64,000 nucleotides of DNA from Pseudomonas sp. PDNC002. Its GTDB lineage: Bacteria; Pseudomonadota; Gammaproteobacteria; Pseudomonadales; Pseudomonadaceae. Below the pieces are notes generated by a model. It saw only the letters and a list, made by a program, of their open reading frames with translations, did no database searches and had not been told where the DNA came from. Of this stretch, positions 16,243-25,275 are shown piece after piece (the first letter of the stretch is position 1; every line of letters begins with the position of its first letter). The position numbers were made by a program, and so were the translations under genes. Where the stretch lies: NCBI RefSeq assembly GCF_016919445.1, contig NZ_CP070356.1, positions 3,302,001-3,366,000 on the forward strand, in the 5' to 3' direction.

Positions 16243-17148
16243 TCATCCTCCGGTGCGGCCGGCCTGGGAGTAGGCGTGCCAGAGATAGACGGCGGCATAG
16301 GCGCGCCAGGGGCGCCAGGCTTCGGCGCGGCGTTGCAGCTCGCGGGCGGTGATGCCTTCGCTGCCCCACACCGGCGACTTGAGCAGGCCAAGGTCGGCGG
16401 TGGGGAAGGCGTCCGGATCGCCGAAGGCGCGCAGGGCGACGTACTCGGCGGTCCAGGGGCCGATGCCGGGGAGGGCGCAGAGACGTTTCACCAGGTCTTC
16501 CGCGCCATCATCGATGTGCAGGGCCAAGGCGCCGCTGGCGCACGCGGCGGCGAAGCGTTGCAGGGTTTCCACGCGCTTGCCGGGCATGCCGATGCCAGCG
16601 AGGTCCGCGTCGGCCAAGGCCTGGGGCGTAGGGAACAGTCGGGTCGGTTGGCCTTCACAGTCGCCGGGCAACTCTTCACCCAGGCGCTGCACCAGGCGTC
16701 CGACGATGGTGACGGCGGCCTTCACCGTGACCTGCTGGCCGACGATGGCGCGCACGGCCTGCTCGAACGGATCGAAGGCCGTGGGTAGGCGCAGGCCGGG
16801 CGCTTGCAACAGAAGTGGGGCAAGCAGCGGGTCGGCCTGGAAATGCTCGGCGATATGGAGCGGATCGCTGTCCAGGTCGAACATCTTGCTCACCCGCGCC
16901 GCCAGTGCTTGTGCGTGCTGCGGTGCGAGGTGGATGTCCAGTTCGAGCTCGGCGCTGTCTTCCAGCGGGCGTACGCTGAACCAGCCGATCTCGCTGCCCA
17001 CGCGCACGCTGCGAGCGTAGCGGCGGGGCGACAGGCATTCGACGCCTGCGAGGCTGCGCAGGGCGAAGTGGTCATGGAACTGCTTCCAGTCCCAGGGCGC
17101 GCGGTAGGGCAGGCGGATGCACTGGGGCAGGGGGAGAGTGTTTTTCAT
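16243..17148 (-). CDS. alkA: DNA-3-methyladenine glycosylase II
   Basis: Base-excision glycosylase for alkylated purines. The 301-residue protein has an AlkA N-terminal domain, then the HhH-GPD fold: AIVGQQVTVKAA, the hairpin LCALPGIGPWTAEYVALRAFG and the catalytic Asp in FPTADLGL. No Ada regulatory domain or zinc-binding cysteines are attached, so unlike many Ada-AlkA fusions this is the enzyme alone. Translationally coupled to the downstream ogt gene. No strong ribosome-binding site precedes the ATG. Confidence 0.95.
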   Translation of the reverse strand: MKNTLPLPQCIRLPYRAPWDWKQFHDHFALRSLAGVECLSPRRYARSVRVGSEIGWFSVRPLEDSAELELDIHLAPQHAQALAARVSKMFDLDSDPLHIAEHFQADPLLAPLLLQAPGLRLPTAFDPFEQAVRAIVGQQVTVKAAVTIVGRLVQRLGEELPGDCEGQPTRLFPTPQALADADLAGIGMPGKRVETLQRFAAACASGALALHIDDGAEDLVKRLCALPGIGPWTAEYVALRAFGDPDAFPTADLGLLKSPVWGSEGITARELQRRAEAWRPWRAYAAVYLWHAYSQAGRTGG

Positions 17149-17328
17149 GGGGCGACATTACCTGCTGGGCGCGCGGCTGTCCTCCCGTGGCTGACTTTCA
17201 AACTGCCCTGGAGGCCTCACCGACGACATGGGTTCGACCTGTCATGTTCGGGCACGTAGAATGCGCGCCTCTTTCGGGGCGGCCCGGCCGTCCCCTCCTA
17301 GTGTCTTGTCCCGACGGGAGCCCACTGC

Positions 17329-18189
<861 letters not shown>

Positions 18190-18197
18190 TCGCTCCC

Positions 18198-18226
18198 GCG
18201 CCGCCGCCAGGGCAGGGCGGCGGCGC
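18198..18226 (+). terminator. GC-rich hairpin after speE
   Basis: GCGCCGCCGCC and GGCGGCGGCGC form an 11-base stem. Only two T residues follow, so termination may be inefficient or Rho-assisted. The rest of the 293-base gap 18190-18482 shows no gene. Confidence 0.6.
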
Positions 18227-18482
18227 TTGCCCGACATTTTCTTCACACCCCATCCGGCACTATGCCCGCCGTCAGGCGGTCCCACCTGGGCCGACGCGCA
18301 ATTGCATCATCCCGAAACGATTGCCAGGTTCAGCTTAATGTCTGCTTAAGCGGTACCGAATAGAATGCGCCGCCGCTGCTTTTGCGGTGTAATGCCGCAG
18401 CCTTTCGCGCTCGCGCGGGCAGCCGTTCTGTCCGTAAAGACGACGCACCTTAGAACCCGAACGTTCACAACGGAACCAAGAA

Positions 18483-20558
18483 ATGGGCCAATCAGAAGTC
18501 CTGACCAACCGCCAGACCGGTGCGAGCCTCACGCGGCCGACCGTGTCCAGCCACCTGGCGTTCACCGCGCTCAGCGTCGTCACGCTGATGGTGATGTACT
18601 CCCTGCTGCGCCTTGCGCTGTTCATCTATAACCGCGAACTGATCGGCAGCACGCCGGCCTCCACCTTTGTCGAGGCATTCCTCACCGGCATGCGCTTCGA
18701 CATCCGCGCCGTGGTCTACATCGTCGCGCCGCTGGTGCTCGCTATCGCCAGTGTTCGCGCCATGGGCTGGCGCTGGCTGTGGAAGGCCTGGCTGACCGTT
18801 GCCGCGAGCCTGACGCTGTTCCTCGGCGTGCTGGAGATGGACTTCTACCGCGAGTTCCATCAGCGCCTGAACAGCCTGGTCTTCCAGTACATGTCCGAAG
18901 ACCCGAAAACGGTCATGAGCATGATCTGGTACGGCTACCCGGTCGTCCGCTACCTGCTGGCCTGGGCCTTCGCCACCTGGCTGCTGTACATGCTGTTCCG
19001 CGGCATCGACCGCGCCACCCGCCCGGCCGCCAGCGGCCCGTCGGCGGCGGCCTGGTACATCCGTGTCGCCGTGCTGCTGGTGATGATCGTGCTGTGCGTC
19101 GTCGCCGCCCGCGGCACCCTGCGCCAGGGCCCGCCGCTGCGTTGGGGCGATGCCTTCACCACCGATTCGCAGTTCGCCAACCAGCTTGGCCTGAACGGCA
19201 CCCTGAGCCTGATCAAGGCCGCCGAGAGCCGCTTCTCCGAAGACCGCGACAATATCTGGAAGTCGACCCTGCCGCAGGACCAGGCCCTCGCCACGGTGCG
19301 CCAGATGCTGGTGATGCCGGACGACAAACTGGTCGATGCCGATGACGCGCCGGTACGCCGCGACTACACGCCGCCGGCCAATGGCACCCTGCCGGTTAAG
19401 AACGTCGTGGTGATCCTGATGGAAAGCTTCGCCGGCCACTACGTCGGCGCGTTGGGCGCTCCGGGCAACATCACGCCGTACTTCGACAAGCTGAGCAAGG
19501 AAGGGCTGCTGTTCACCCAGTACTTCTCCAACGGCACCCATACCCACCAGGGCATGTTCGCCACCATGGCGTGCTTCCCCAACCTGCCGGGCTTCGAGTA
19601 CCTGATGCAGACGCCCGAGGGCGGCCACAAGTTCTCCGGCCTGCCGCAGCTGCTGTCGGCGCGCAAGTTCGAGGACGTCTACGTCTACAACGGCGATTTC
19701 GCCTGGGACAACCAGTCCGGCTTCTTCGCCAACCAGGGCATGACCTCCTTCATCGGCCGCAATGACTTCGTCAATCCGGTGTTCTCCGACCCGACCTGGG
19801 GCGTCTCCGACCAGGACATGTTCGCTCGCGGCAACGAGGAGCTGGACAAGCTGGAAGCCACCGGCAAGCCGTTCTATGCGCTGCTGCAGACCCTGTCCAA
19901 CCACGTGCCCTACGCGCTGCCCAAGGACCTGCCGGTGCAGCCGGTCACCGGCTACGGCAGCCTGGACGAGCACCTGACCGCGATGCGCTACTCCGACTGG
20001 TCGCTCGGCCAGTTCTTCGAGAAGGCCAAGAAGTCGCCGTACTACAAGGACACCATCTTCGTGATCGTCGGTGACCACGGCTTCGGCACTCCCGAGCAGT
20101 TGACCGAGATGGACCTGTTCCGCTTCAACGTGCCGCTGCTGGTCATCGCTCCCGGCATCCAGGAGAAGTTCGGCGCGACCCGCGATACCGTCGGCACCCA
20201 GATCGACATCGTGCCGACCATCATGGGCCGCCTGGGCGGCGAAGCGCGCCACCAGTGCTGGGGCCGAGATCTGCTGAACCTGCCGGAAGGCGACAAGGGC
20301 TTCGGCATGATCAAGCCCTCGGGCAGTGGCCAGGACGTGGCGCTGGTCTACGGCAATCGCATCCTGATCAAGCCCAAGGAAGGCGACATCCGTGTCTACG
20401 ATTACAAGCTGGGCAAGGACTTCGGTGTTACCCGCATCGAAAACACCCCCGAGCAATCGCAGATGAAGACTCGCCTGGAGTCCTTCATTCAGACCGCCAC
20501 CCAGGCCTTGCTGGACAACAAGACCGGCGTGGTCGATGGCAAGCCTGACGTGAAGTGA
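18483..20558 (+). CDS. LTA synthase / sulfatase-family membrane enzyme
   Basis: A 691-residue inner-membrane protein with about five transmembrane helices in the first 220 residues, then a large periplasmic sulfatase-like domain (about 305-620). It begins KNVVVILMESFAGHYVG (metal-binding Glu), has a Thr-rich NGTHTHQGMFATM (candidate nucleophile Thr) and later VIVGDHGFGT (metal-binding Asp-His). This is the LtaS/OpgB/phosphoethanolamine-transferase clan. Gram-negatives lack lipoteichoic acid, so the likely reaction is phosphoglycerol or similar transfer to a periplasmic glycan; the acceptor is unknown. Synteny suggests PA1689 (from memory). Confidence 0.9.
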   Translation: MGQSEVLTNRQTGASLTRPTVSSHLAFTALSVVTLMVMYSLLRLALFIYNRELIGSTPASTFVEAFLTGMRFDIRAVVYIVAPLVLAIASVRAMGWRWLWKAWLTVAASLTLFLGVLEMDFYREFHQRLNSLVFQYMSEDPKTVMSMIWYGYPVVRYLLAWAFATWLLYMLFRGIDRATRPAASGPSAAAWYIRVAVLLVMIVLCVVAARGTLRQGPPLRWGDAFTTDSQFANQLGLNGTLSLIKAAESRFSEDRDNIWKSTLPQDQALATVRQMLVMPDDKLVDADDAPVRRDYTPPANGTLPVKNVVVILMESFAGHYVGALGAPGNITPYFDKLSKEGLLFTQYFSNGTHTHQGMFATMACFPNLPGFEYLMQTPEGGHKFSGLPQLLSARKFEDVYVYNGDFAWDNQSGFFANQGMTSFIGRNDFVNPVFSDPTWGVSDQDMFARGNEELDKLEATGKPFYALLQTLSNHVPYALPKDLPVQPVTGYGSLDEHLTAMRYSDWSLGQFFEKAKKSPYYKDTIFVIVGDHGFGTPEQLTEMDLFRFNVPLLVIAPGIQEKFGATRDTVGTQIDIVPTIMGRLGGEARHQCWGRDLLNLPEGDKGFGMIKPSGSGQDVALVYGNRILIKPKEGDIRVYDYKLGKDFGVTRIENTPEQSQMKTRLESFIQTATQALLDNKTGVVDGKPDVK

Positions 20559-20571
20559 TCGATGACTGAGT

Positions 20572-20596
20572 AAAAGGGGCCTTAGGGCCCCTTTTT
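20572..20596 (+). terminator. Intrinsic terminator after LTA-synthase-like gene
   Basis: AAAAGGGGCC pairs with GGCCCCTTTT around a four-base loop and is followed by a T run. Confidence 0.9.
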
Positions 20597-20686
20597 CTTG
20601 CCTGTCGTTCCGCCTGGAGCGCCATTCCAGATGAGACGGCGTGGAAATGGCCGATCACAGAGTCAGCAAAAGACAGTTATAAAGTA

Positions 20687-20701
20687 AGACCGCATCGGTC
20701 T
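20687..20701. promoter_or_regulatory. Inverted repeat upstream of TauE/SafE gene
   Basis: AGACCG-CAT-CGGTCT lies in an AT-rich stretch about 75 bases before the TauE/SafE start, flanked by TTATAAAG and GATTATAAG. It could be an operator; the regulator is unknown. Confidence 0.4.
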
Positions 20702-20775
20702 AATGGATTATAAGAAAAGCCAGTATCCTCCCGCGCACACCACGAGGTGATCGTTTCGCCAGTCAGGACGCGTAG

Positions 20776-21561
20776 ATGGATTTCGGCAATATCGGGTTTG
20801 TAGTCGCGGGTCTTGTCGTAGGCTTTATCGTTGGGATGACCGGTGTCGGCGGCGGTTCGCTGATGACGCCCATCCTGCTCTGGTTCGGTATCAACCCTGC
20901 CGCCGCGGTGGGCACCGACCTGCTCTATGCCGCCATCACCAAGTCCGGCGGCGTCCTGGTTCACCGCAAGAGCGACAACATCGACTGGCGCATCACCGGC
21001 TGGCTGGCCCTGGGCAGCGTCCCGGCGGCGGCGCTGACGCTGTTGTTCCTGCACAGCCTGCACACCGACACCGCGGCCATGAACGCCGTGATCAAGAACG
21101 CCCTGGGCGTCGTGCTGCTGCTCACCGCGCTGGCCGTGCTGTTCAAGAAACAGGTACTGGCCTTCGCTCAGCGCCATGCCGGTGACAGCTTCCACTTCAG
21201 CGGTCCCCGGCTGAATACCCTGACCGTGATCACCGGCGCCATCCTCGGCGGCATGGTCGCGCTGACTTCCATCGGCGCCGGCGCCCTTGGGACCGTCGCG
21301 CTGTTCATCCTCTATCCCTTCCTCGCCACCCGCCGTCTTGTCGGGACCGAGATCGCCCACGCCGTACCCCTGACCCTGGTCGCCGGCCTCGGCCACGCCA
21401 GCATGGGCAACATGGACTGGGGTCTGCTGGGCTACCTGCTGATCGGCTCGCTGCCGGGCATCTACGTCGGTAGCCACCTGGCCGGGCGTATTCCGGACGG
21501 CGTGCTGCGTCCGTGCCTGGCGCTGATGCTGGCGATGATCGGCTACAAGCTGGTCTTCTAA
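20776..21561 (+). CDS. TauE/SafE-family anion exporter
   Basis: A 261-residue inner-membrane protein with about eight hydrophobic helices arranged as two related halves. The hallmarks are VGMTGVGGGSLMTPIL near the N-terminus and the matching SIGAGALGTVALF in the second half, each followed by a G-T-(D/E)-x-x segment (VGTDLLYA, VGTEIAHA). Family members export sulfite, sulfoacetate or related organic anions. AGGA lies seven bases before the ATG. It stands alone between two terminator-like structures; no sulfur-metabolic gene is directly adjacent, although cysB and cysH lie at 56-59 kb. Confidence 0.9.
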   Translation: MDFGNIGFVVAGLVVGFIVGMTGVGGGSLMTPILLWFGINPAAAVGTDLLYAAITKSGGVLVHRKSDNIDWRITGWLALGSVPAAALTLLFLHSLHTDTAAMNAVIKNALGVVLLLTALAVLFKKQVLAFAQRHAGDSFHFSGPRLNTLTVITGAILGGMVALTSIGAGALGTVALFILYPFLATRRLVGTEIAHAVPLTLVAGLGHASMGNMDWGLLGYLLIGSLPGIYVGSHLAGRIPDGVLRPCLALMLAMIGYKLVF

Positions 21562-21701
21562 AACCTGTCTACGATCTGCTGCGCGTCGGCCGTAGGGCGT
21601 TGGAAAGCGCCCTCAGATGCTCATTTACAGAACGTAAACTCCGCTCTTCGGGCGTTTTCCGCCTACTACGGCTCTAGCTCGCAAGATCGTCAACCGGTTT
21701 T
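21560..21701. repeat. Long imperfect inverted repeat (hairpin family C)
   Basis: The 142 bases between the convergent TauE/SafE and AraC genes fold back on themselves. Matching arm segments are AAAACC/GGTTTT at the ends, ACGATCT/AGATCGT, GCCGTAG/CTACGGC and GGAAAGCGCC/GGGCGTTTTCC. The apex contains GCTCATTTACAGAACGTAAA. A structure with a similar design lies at 42300-42440. Confidence 0.7.
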
Positions 21702-22718
21702 CTAACTGCGGCGGAAACGCCCCGGCGTCACGCCTTTCCAGCGGCGGAAGGCGTGGATGAAGTTCGACACCTCGCCATAGCCGAGCCGCTCGGCAATTTC
21801 CTCCAGACGAATCGCGCCCGTGGCCAGCAACTCCTCGGCCAGCGCCTGGCGCACCTCATCCAGTAGTGCGCGATAGCTGCTGCCTTCGGTTTCCAGCCGA
21901 CGGCGCAGCGTGCGCGATGTCATGTGCAGTTCGTCCGCCAGTTGCTCCATGTCCGGCAGTCGCCCCGGCGTTCCCAGCAGCCGATCGCGGATCTGCCCGG
22001 ACAACCCGGTGCGCTCCTGACGCCGGGCGAGCAGGGCGCGGCATTGTTCCTCGCAGCGTCGCGCCACTTCCGGGTTGGCGCCCGGCAGCGGCATCTCGAG
22101 GATGTGGCTGTCGAAGACGATGCGGTTCTCCGCCTGACCGAAGAGCGGTTTCACCCCCAGTTCATCGATGTAGGGCTGCAGGTCGGCCGGCGCCTCGCGG
22201 CGGAACAGTGCCGGGCGGATCGGCGGCGGCTGGTTGGTCAGGTCGCGCTGGATGCGCAGCACGCCACCGCCGTCGCGGTCGATGAGGAAGTCACGCAGGT
22301 CTTCCGGCACGGCCGCATCGTCCAGCACCAGGTGCGCCTCGCCGTCGTGTTCCTCCAGCGTCATGCGGTGGAAGGCATAGGTCAGGTCGAGGTAGCGCAA
22401 GCCCAGGTGCGCGGCGCTGAGGAAGGTCGAGCTGCTGAGCATCGCGAAGCCCCAGATGCCGTAGGTGTTGAGGTGATAGCGCAGGCCGGCCTTGAGCCCG
22501 ATGCCGGGGCGCTGGCCAATGTGCCGGTTGATGTTGCGCACCAGCTCCAGCTCCTGGGTCGCTTCGACCTCGGCGCCGGGGTCGGCGAGCACGCCGATGT
22601 CCAGGCCGGTGCCATCCAGGCATTGCTCCAGGGCCATGCCGTGGTCGAGGGCGAACTGGGTCATGAGCTGCACGCTGATGGCGCTGCGCCGGGGTGACCA
22701 GGGTGGGGTGGCTGGCAT
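21702..22718 (-). CDS. AraC-family regulator with Arabinose_bd domain
   Basis: A 338-residue regulator. The N-terminal ~200 residues resemble the Arabinose_bd domain common in regulators of lipid, alcohol and ketone catabolism (for example GLRYHLNTYGIWGFAMLSS). The C-terminal AraC DNA-binding domain has MEQLADELHMTSRTLRRRL and then IAERLGYGEVSNFIHAFRRWKGVTPGRFR. The ATG at 22718, with AGAGGAC upstream, is preferred over an in-frame start at 22817 that would cover the promoter. It is divergent from the monooxygenase operon and is its likely activator. Confidence 0.93.
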   Translation of the reverse strand: MPATPPWSPRRSAISVQLMTQFALDHGMALEQCLDGTGLDIGVLADPGAEVEATQELELVRNINRHIGQRPGIGLKAGLRYHLNTYGIWGFAMLSSSTFLSAAHLGLRYLDLTYAFHRMTLEEHDGEAHLVLDDAAVPEDLRDFLIDRDGGGVLRIQRDLTNQPPPIRPALFRREAPADLQPYIDELGVKPLFGQAENRIVFDSHILEMPLPGANPEVARRCEEQCRALLARRQERTGLSGQIRDRLLGTPGRLPDMEQLADELHMTSRTLRRRLETEGSSYRALLDEVRQALAEELLATGAIRLEEIAERLGYGEVSNFIHAFRRWKGVTPGRFRRS

Positions 22719-22755
22719 CACGTCCTCTGAGGAAGCGGTTCTTCTGAAGAAAATT

Positions 22756-22817
22756 CGCTGACCGAAAGTCACAATTTTATGTCCGACTATGCCATAACCC
22801 GCTGACTGAAGTCGCAC
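22756..22817. promoter_or_regulatory. Direct-repeat operator candidate for the AraC-family regulator
   Basis: CGCTGACCGAAAGTCAC (22756-22772) and CGCTGACTGAAGTCGCAC (22800-22817) are same-orientation copies 44 bases apart, about four helical turns, in the 150-base gap between the divergent AraC and monooxygenase genes. Spaced direct repeats are the usual AraC-family binding pattern. Confidence 0.65.
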
Positions 22818-22868
22818 TAGGATGTTGTCATCCGCCGCTGTGCGGACATCAGAACCGGGAGCACAACA

Positions 22869-24344
22869 ATGACAACATCATCCCGTCGATCGGCCGCCCC
22901 GCGCGTGCTGATCATCGGTGCCGGCTTTGCCGGCCTGGGCCTGGCGATCCGCCTGCAGAAGGCCGGCATCACCGACTTCCTTATCCTCGAAAAGGCTGCC
23001 GAGGTGGGCGGCTGCTGGCGCGAGAACGTCTATCCGGGCGCCGCCTGCGACGTGCCTTCGCACCTGTATTCCTTCTCCTTCGAACCCAAGGCCGACTGGT
23101 CGCGCAAATTCGCGCCCCAGGCGGAAATCCTCGATTACGCCCGGCACTGCGCGGCAAAGTACGGCCTGCGCGAGCGCATCCGTTTCAACTGCGAAGTGCG
23201 TGAAGCGAACTTTGATGAAGCTGCCGGGGAATGGCGGGTGACCTGTGCCGATGGCGAAGAGCTGCACGCTCAATCGCTGGTCTGCGCACTGGGGCAGCTC
23301 AGCCGCCCGCTGATTCCGAAACTGCCGGGGATCGAGCGCTTCAAGGGCAAGGCCTTCCACTCCGCACAGTGGGACCATGAGTCGCCGCTGGACGGTAAGC
23401 GGGTAGCGGTGGTCGGTACCGGCGCCAGTGCCATCCAGTTCGTCCCGCAGATCGCACCGAAGGTGGCCGAGCTGCTGCTGTTCCAGCGCAGCGCCGCCTA
23501 CGTGATTCCCAAGCCGGATCGTCCCTACGCCGACTGGGAGCGCCGCATCAAGGCGCGCCTGCCCTGGCTGCAGCGCCTGGACCGTGGCCTGAAATACATC
23601 CAGCACGAGGCGCGGGCGCTGGCCTTCACGGTGTTCCCGCCGATGATGAAATTCATGCGGATCAGCTTCCATCTGCACATGCGCAAGAGCATCGCCGACC
23701 CGCAACTGCGTGCGCGGCTGCAGCCGGACTACCCCATGGGCTGCAAGCGCATCCTGATCAGCAATGACTACTACCCGGCGCTGGCGCGCAGCAACGTGAA
23801 GCTGGTCGATACCGGCATCCGCGAGGTCACCGAGGACGCCATCGTCACCCGCGATGGTCAGCGCCACCCGGTGGACGCGATCATCTACGGCACCGGCTTC
23901 GCCGCCACCGAGTTCCTCGCGCCGATGCGCATCACCGGGCTTGCCGGGCGCGAACTGAACCAGGCCTGGAGCGACGGCGCCGAAGCGTACAAGGGCATCA
24001 GCGTCAGCGGTTTCCCCAACTTCTTCATCCTCTACGGCCCCAACACCAACCTGGGCCACAACTCCATCATCTACATGCTGGAAAGCCAGTTCCCCTACGT
24101 GCTCGGCTGCCTGCAACGCATCCAGCGCGAGGGCCTGAAGTACCTGGACCTCAAGCCGCAGGTGCAGCAGGGTTTCAACCGCCAGTTGCAGCACGACCTG
24201 CAGCACACCATCTGGGAGCGCGGCTGCAGCAGCTGGTACAAGACCGAAAGCGGCCGCAACACCGTGAACTGGCCGGGTTTCACCTTCCGCTACCGCCAAC
24301 AGACCCGCCAGCCGGAGTTCGCCGACTATGACTGCATCCGTTGA
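22869..24344 (+). CDS. Flavin-containing Baeyer-Villiger monooxygenase
   Basis: A 491-residue class B flavoprotein monooxygenase inserting oxygen next to a carbonyl, using NADPH and FAD. The FAD Rossmann motif is LIIGAGFAGLGLAI (about 14-27), the Baeyer-Villiger fingerprint F-x-G-x-x-x-H-x-x-x-W is exact at 158-168, and the NADPH motif VVGTGASAIQF begins at about 181. GCWRENVYPGAACD is typical of ketone monooxygenases. It lacks the long N-terminal extension of cyclopentadecanone-type enzymes. Its gene overlaps the following esterase gene by 17 bases. Substrate range (linear, cyclic or aryl ketones) cannot be decided from sequence. Confidence 0.93.
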   Translation: MTTSSRRSAAPRVLIIGAGFAGLGLAIRLQKAGITDFLILEKAAEVGGCWRENVYPGAACDVPSHLYSFSFEPKADWSRKFAPQAEILDYARHCAAKYGLRERIRFNCEVREANFDEAAGEWRVTCADGEELHAQSLVCALGQLSRPLIPKLPGIERFKGKAFHSAQWDHESPLDGKRVAVVGTGASAIQFVPQIAPKVAELLLFQRSAAYVIPKPDRPYADWERRIKARLPWLQRLDRGLKYIQHEARALAFTVFPPMMKFMRISFHLHMRKSIADPQLRARLQPDYPMGCKRILISNDYYPALARSNVKLVDTGIREVTEDAIVTRDGQRHPVDAIIYGTGFAATEFLAPMRITGLAGRELNQAWSDGAEAYKGISVSGFPNFFILYGPNTNLGHNSIIYMLESQFPYVLGCLQRIQREGLKYLDLKPQVQQGFNRQLQHDLQHTIWERGCSSWYKTESGRNTVNWPGFTFRYRQQTRQPEFADYDCIR

Positions 24345-25275
24345 ACCCGTAATGCCGCTGTCGACCCAGCAAAGGATTCTCACCGCCACCCTGCGCGGCA
24401 CGCTCAACCTGCTGTTCCGCGGGCTGATGGGCCCGCAGCTGCCGGTGAAGGCGCAACGCGCATTGCTGCGCGGGCTGACGGCCGCAACGCTGACGCCCCG
24501 TGGCGTACACCGCGAGCAGACGACCCTGGGCGGCGTCCCCGCCGAAGTCTGGCGCGCCGATGGCGGCGGCGAGGGCAGGGTGATCCTCTACCTGCATGGC
24601 GGTGCGTACCTGATCGGCTCGCCGGCCACGCACCGGGCGATCACCGCCAACCTGGCGCGCCGCTGCCAGGCCGAGGTCTGGGTGATCGATTACCGCCTCG
24701 CGCCCGAGCACCGTTTCCCGGCGCAGCGCGATGATGCCGTGGCGGCCTATCGAGCGCTGCTGGACAAGGGGATTCCCGCGCAGGCCATCGCCATCGCCGG
24801 GGATTCCGCTGGCGGCCACCTGACCCTGCAACTGGCGCTGGAAGCCAGGGCGCAAGGCCTGCCGGTGCCGGGGGCGCTGGTGACCTTCTCGCCAGTGACC
24901 GATCTTTCCGCCGAACACCTGCATGCCCCGGCGGCCGGCGACCCGCTGATCACCCGCGCCTGGATGGACAGCGCCATGGAGATGTTCTGCCCGCCCGACA
25001 TTCCCCGCGCAGACGCCCAGCTGTCGCCGCTGCATGCCGATCTCACCGGCTTGCCGCCGCTGCTGATCCAGGTCGGCGAGGACGAGGTGCTGCGCAACGA
25101 CAGCCTGCGTTTTGCAGAGGCTGCGCGACGTCAGGGTGTGGAGCTACGGCTGCAACGCTTCCCCGGCTGTTGGCATGTGTTCCAGGCCCATGCCGGCCTG
25201 CTGGACGTGGCTGATCGCGCGCTGCAGGACGTCGCCGATTTTCTCGTGGGCCATCTGCAGGGAGTGCGTCGATGA
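24328..25275 (+). CDS. HSL-family alpha/beta esterase
   Basis: A 315-residue hormone-sensitive-lipase-like carboxylesterase. The oxyanion motif HGGAYL is at 90-95, the nucleophile elbow GDSAGG with Ser160, then an acidic residue in VGEDEVLRNDS and His in CWHVFQ complete the triad. There is no signal peptide, so it is cytoplasmic. Sandwiched between a Baeyer-Villiger monooxygenase and a dehydrogenase, it most likely hydrolyses the ester or lactone made by the former. A second in-frame ATG at 24352 lies just after the upstream stop and is an alternative start. Confidence 0.93.
   Translation: MTASVEPVMPLSTQQRILTATLRGTLNLLFRGLMGPQLPVKAQRALLRGLTAATLTPRGVHREQTTLGGVPAEVWRADGGGEGRVILYLHGGAYLIGSPATHRAITANLARRCQAEVWVIDYRLAPEHRFPAQRDDAVAAYRALLDKGIPAQAIAIAGDSAGGHLTLQLALEARAQGLPVPGALVTFSPVTDLSAEHLHAPAAGDPLITRAWMDSAMEMFCPPDIPRADAQLSPLHADLTGLPPLLIQVGEDEVLRNDSLRFAEAARRQGVELRLQRFPGCWHVFQAHAGLLDVADRALQDVADFLVGHLQGVRR

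Noticed and set aside
18492-20456. A 654-residue open frame on the minus strand
   Set aside because: Antisense shadow of the LTA-synthase-like gene; no motif or ribosome-binding site.
22878-24407. A 509-residue open frame opposite the monooxygenase
   Set aside because: The plus-strand gene has three diagnostic motifs; the minus frame has none and spans the start of the next gene.
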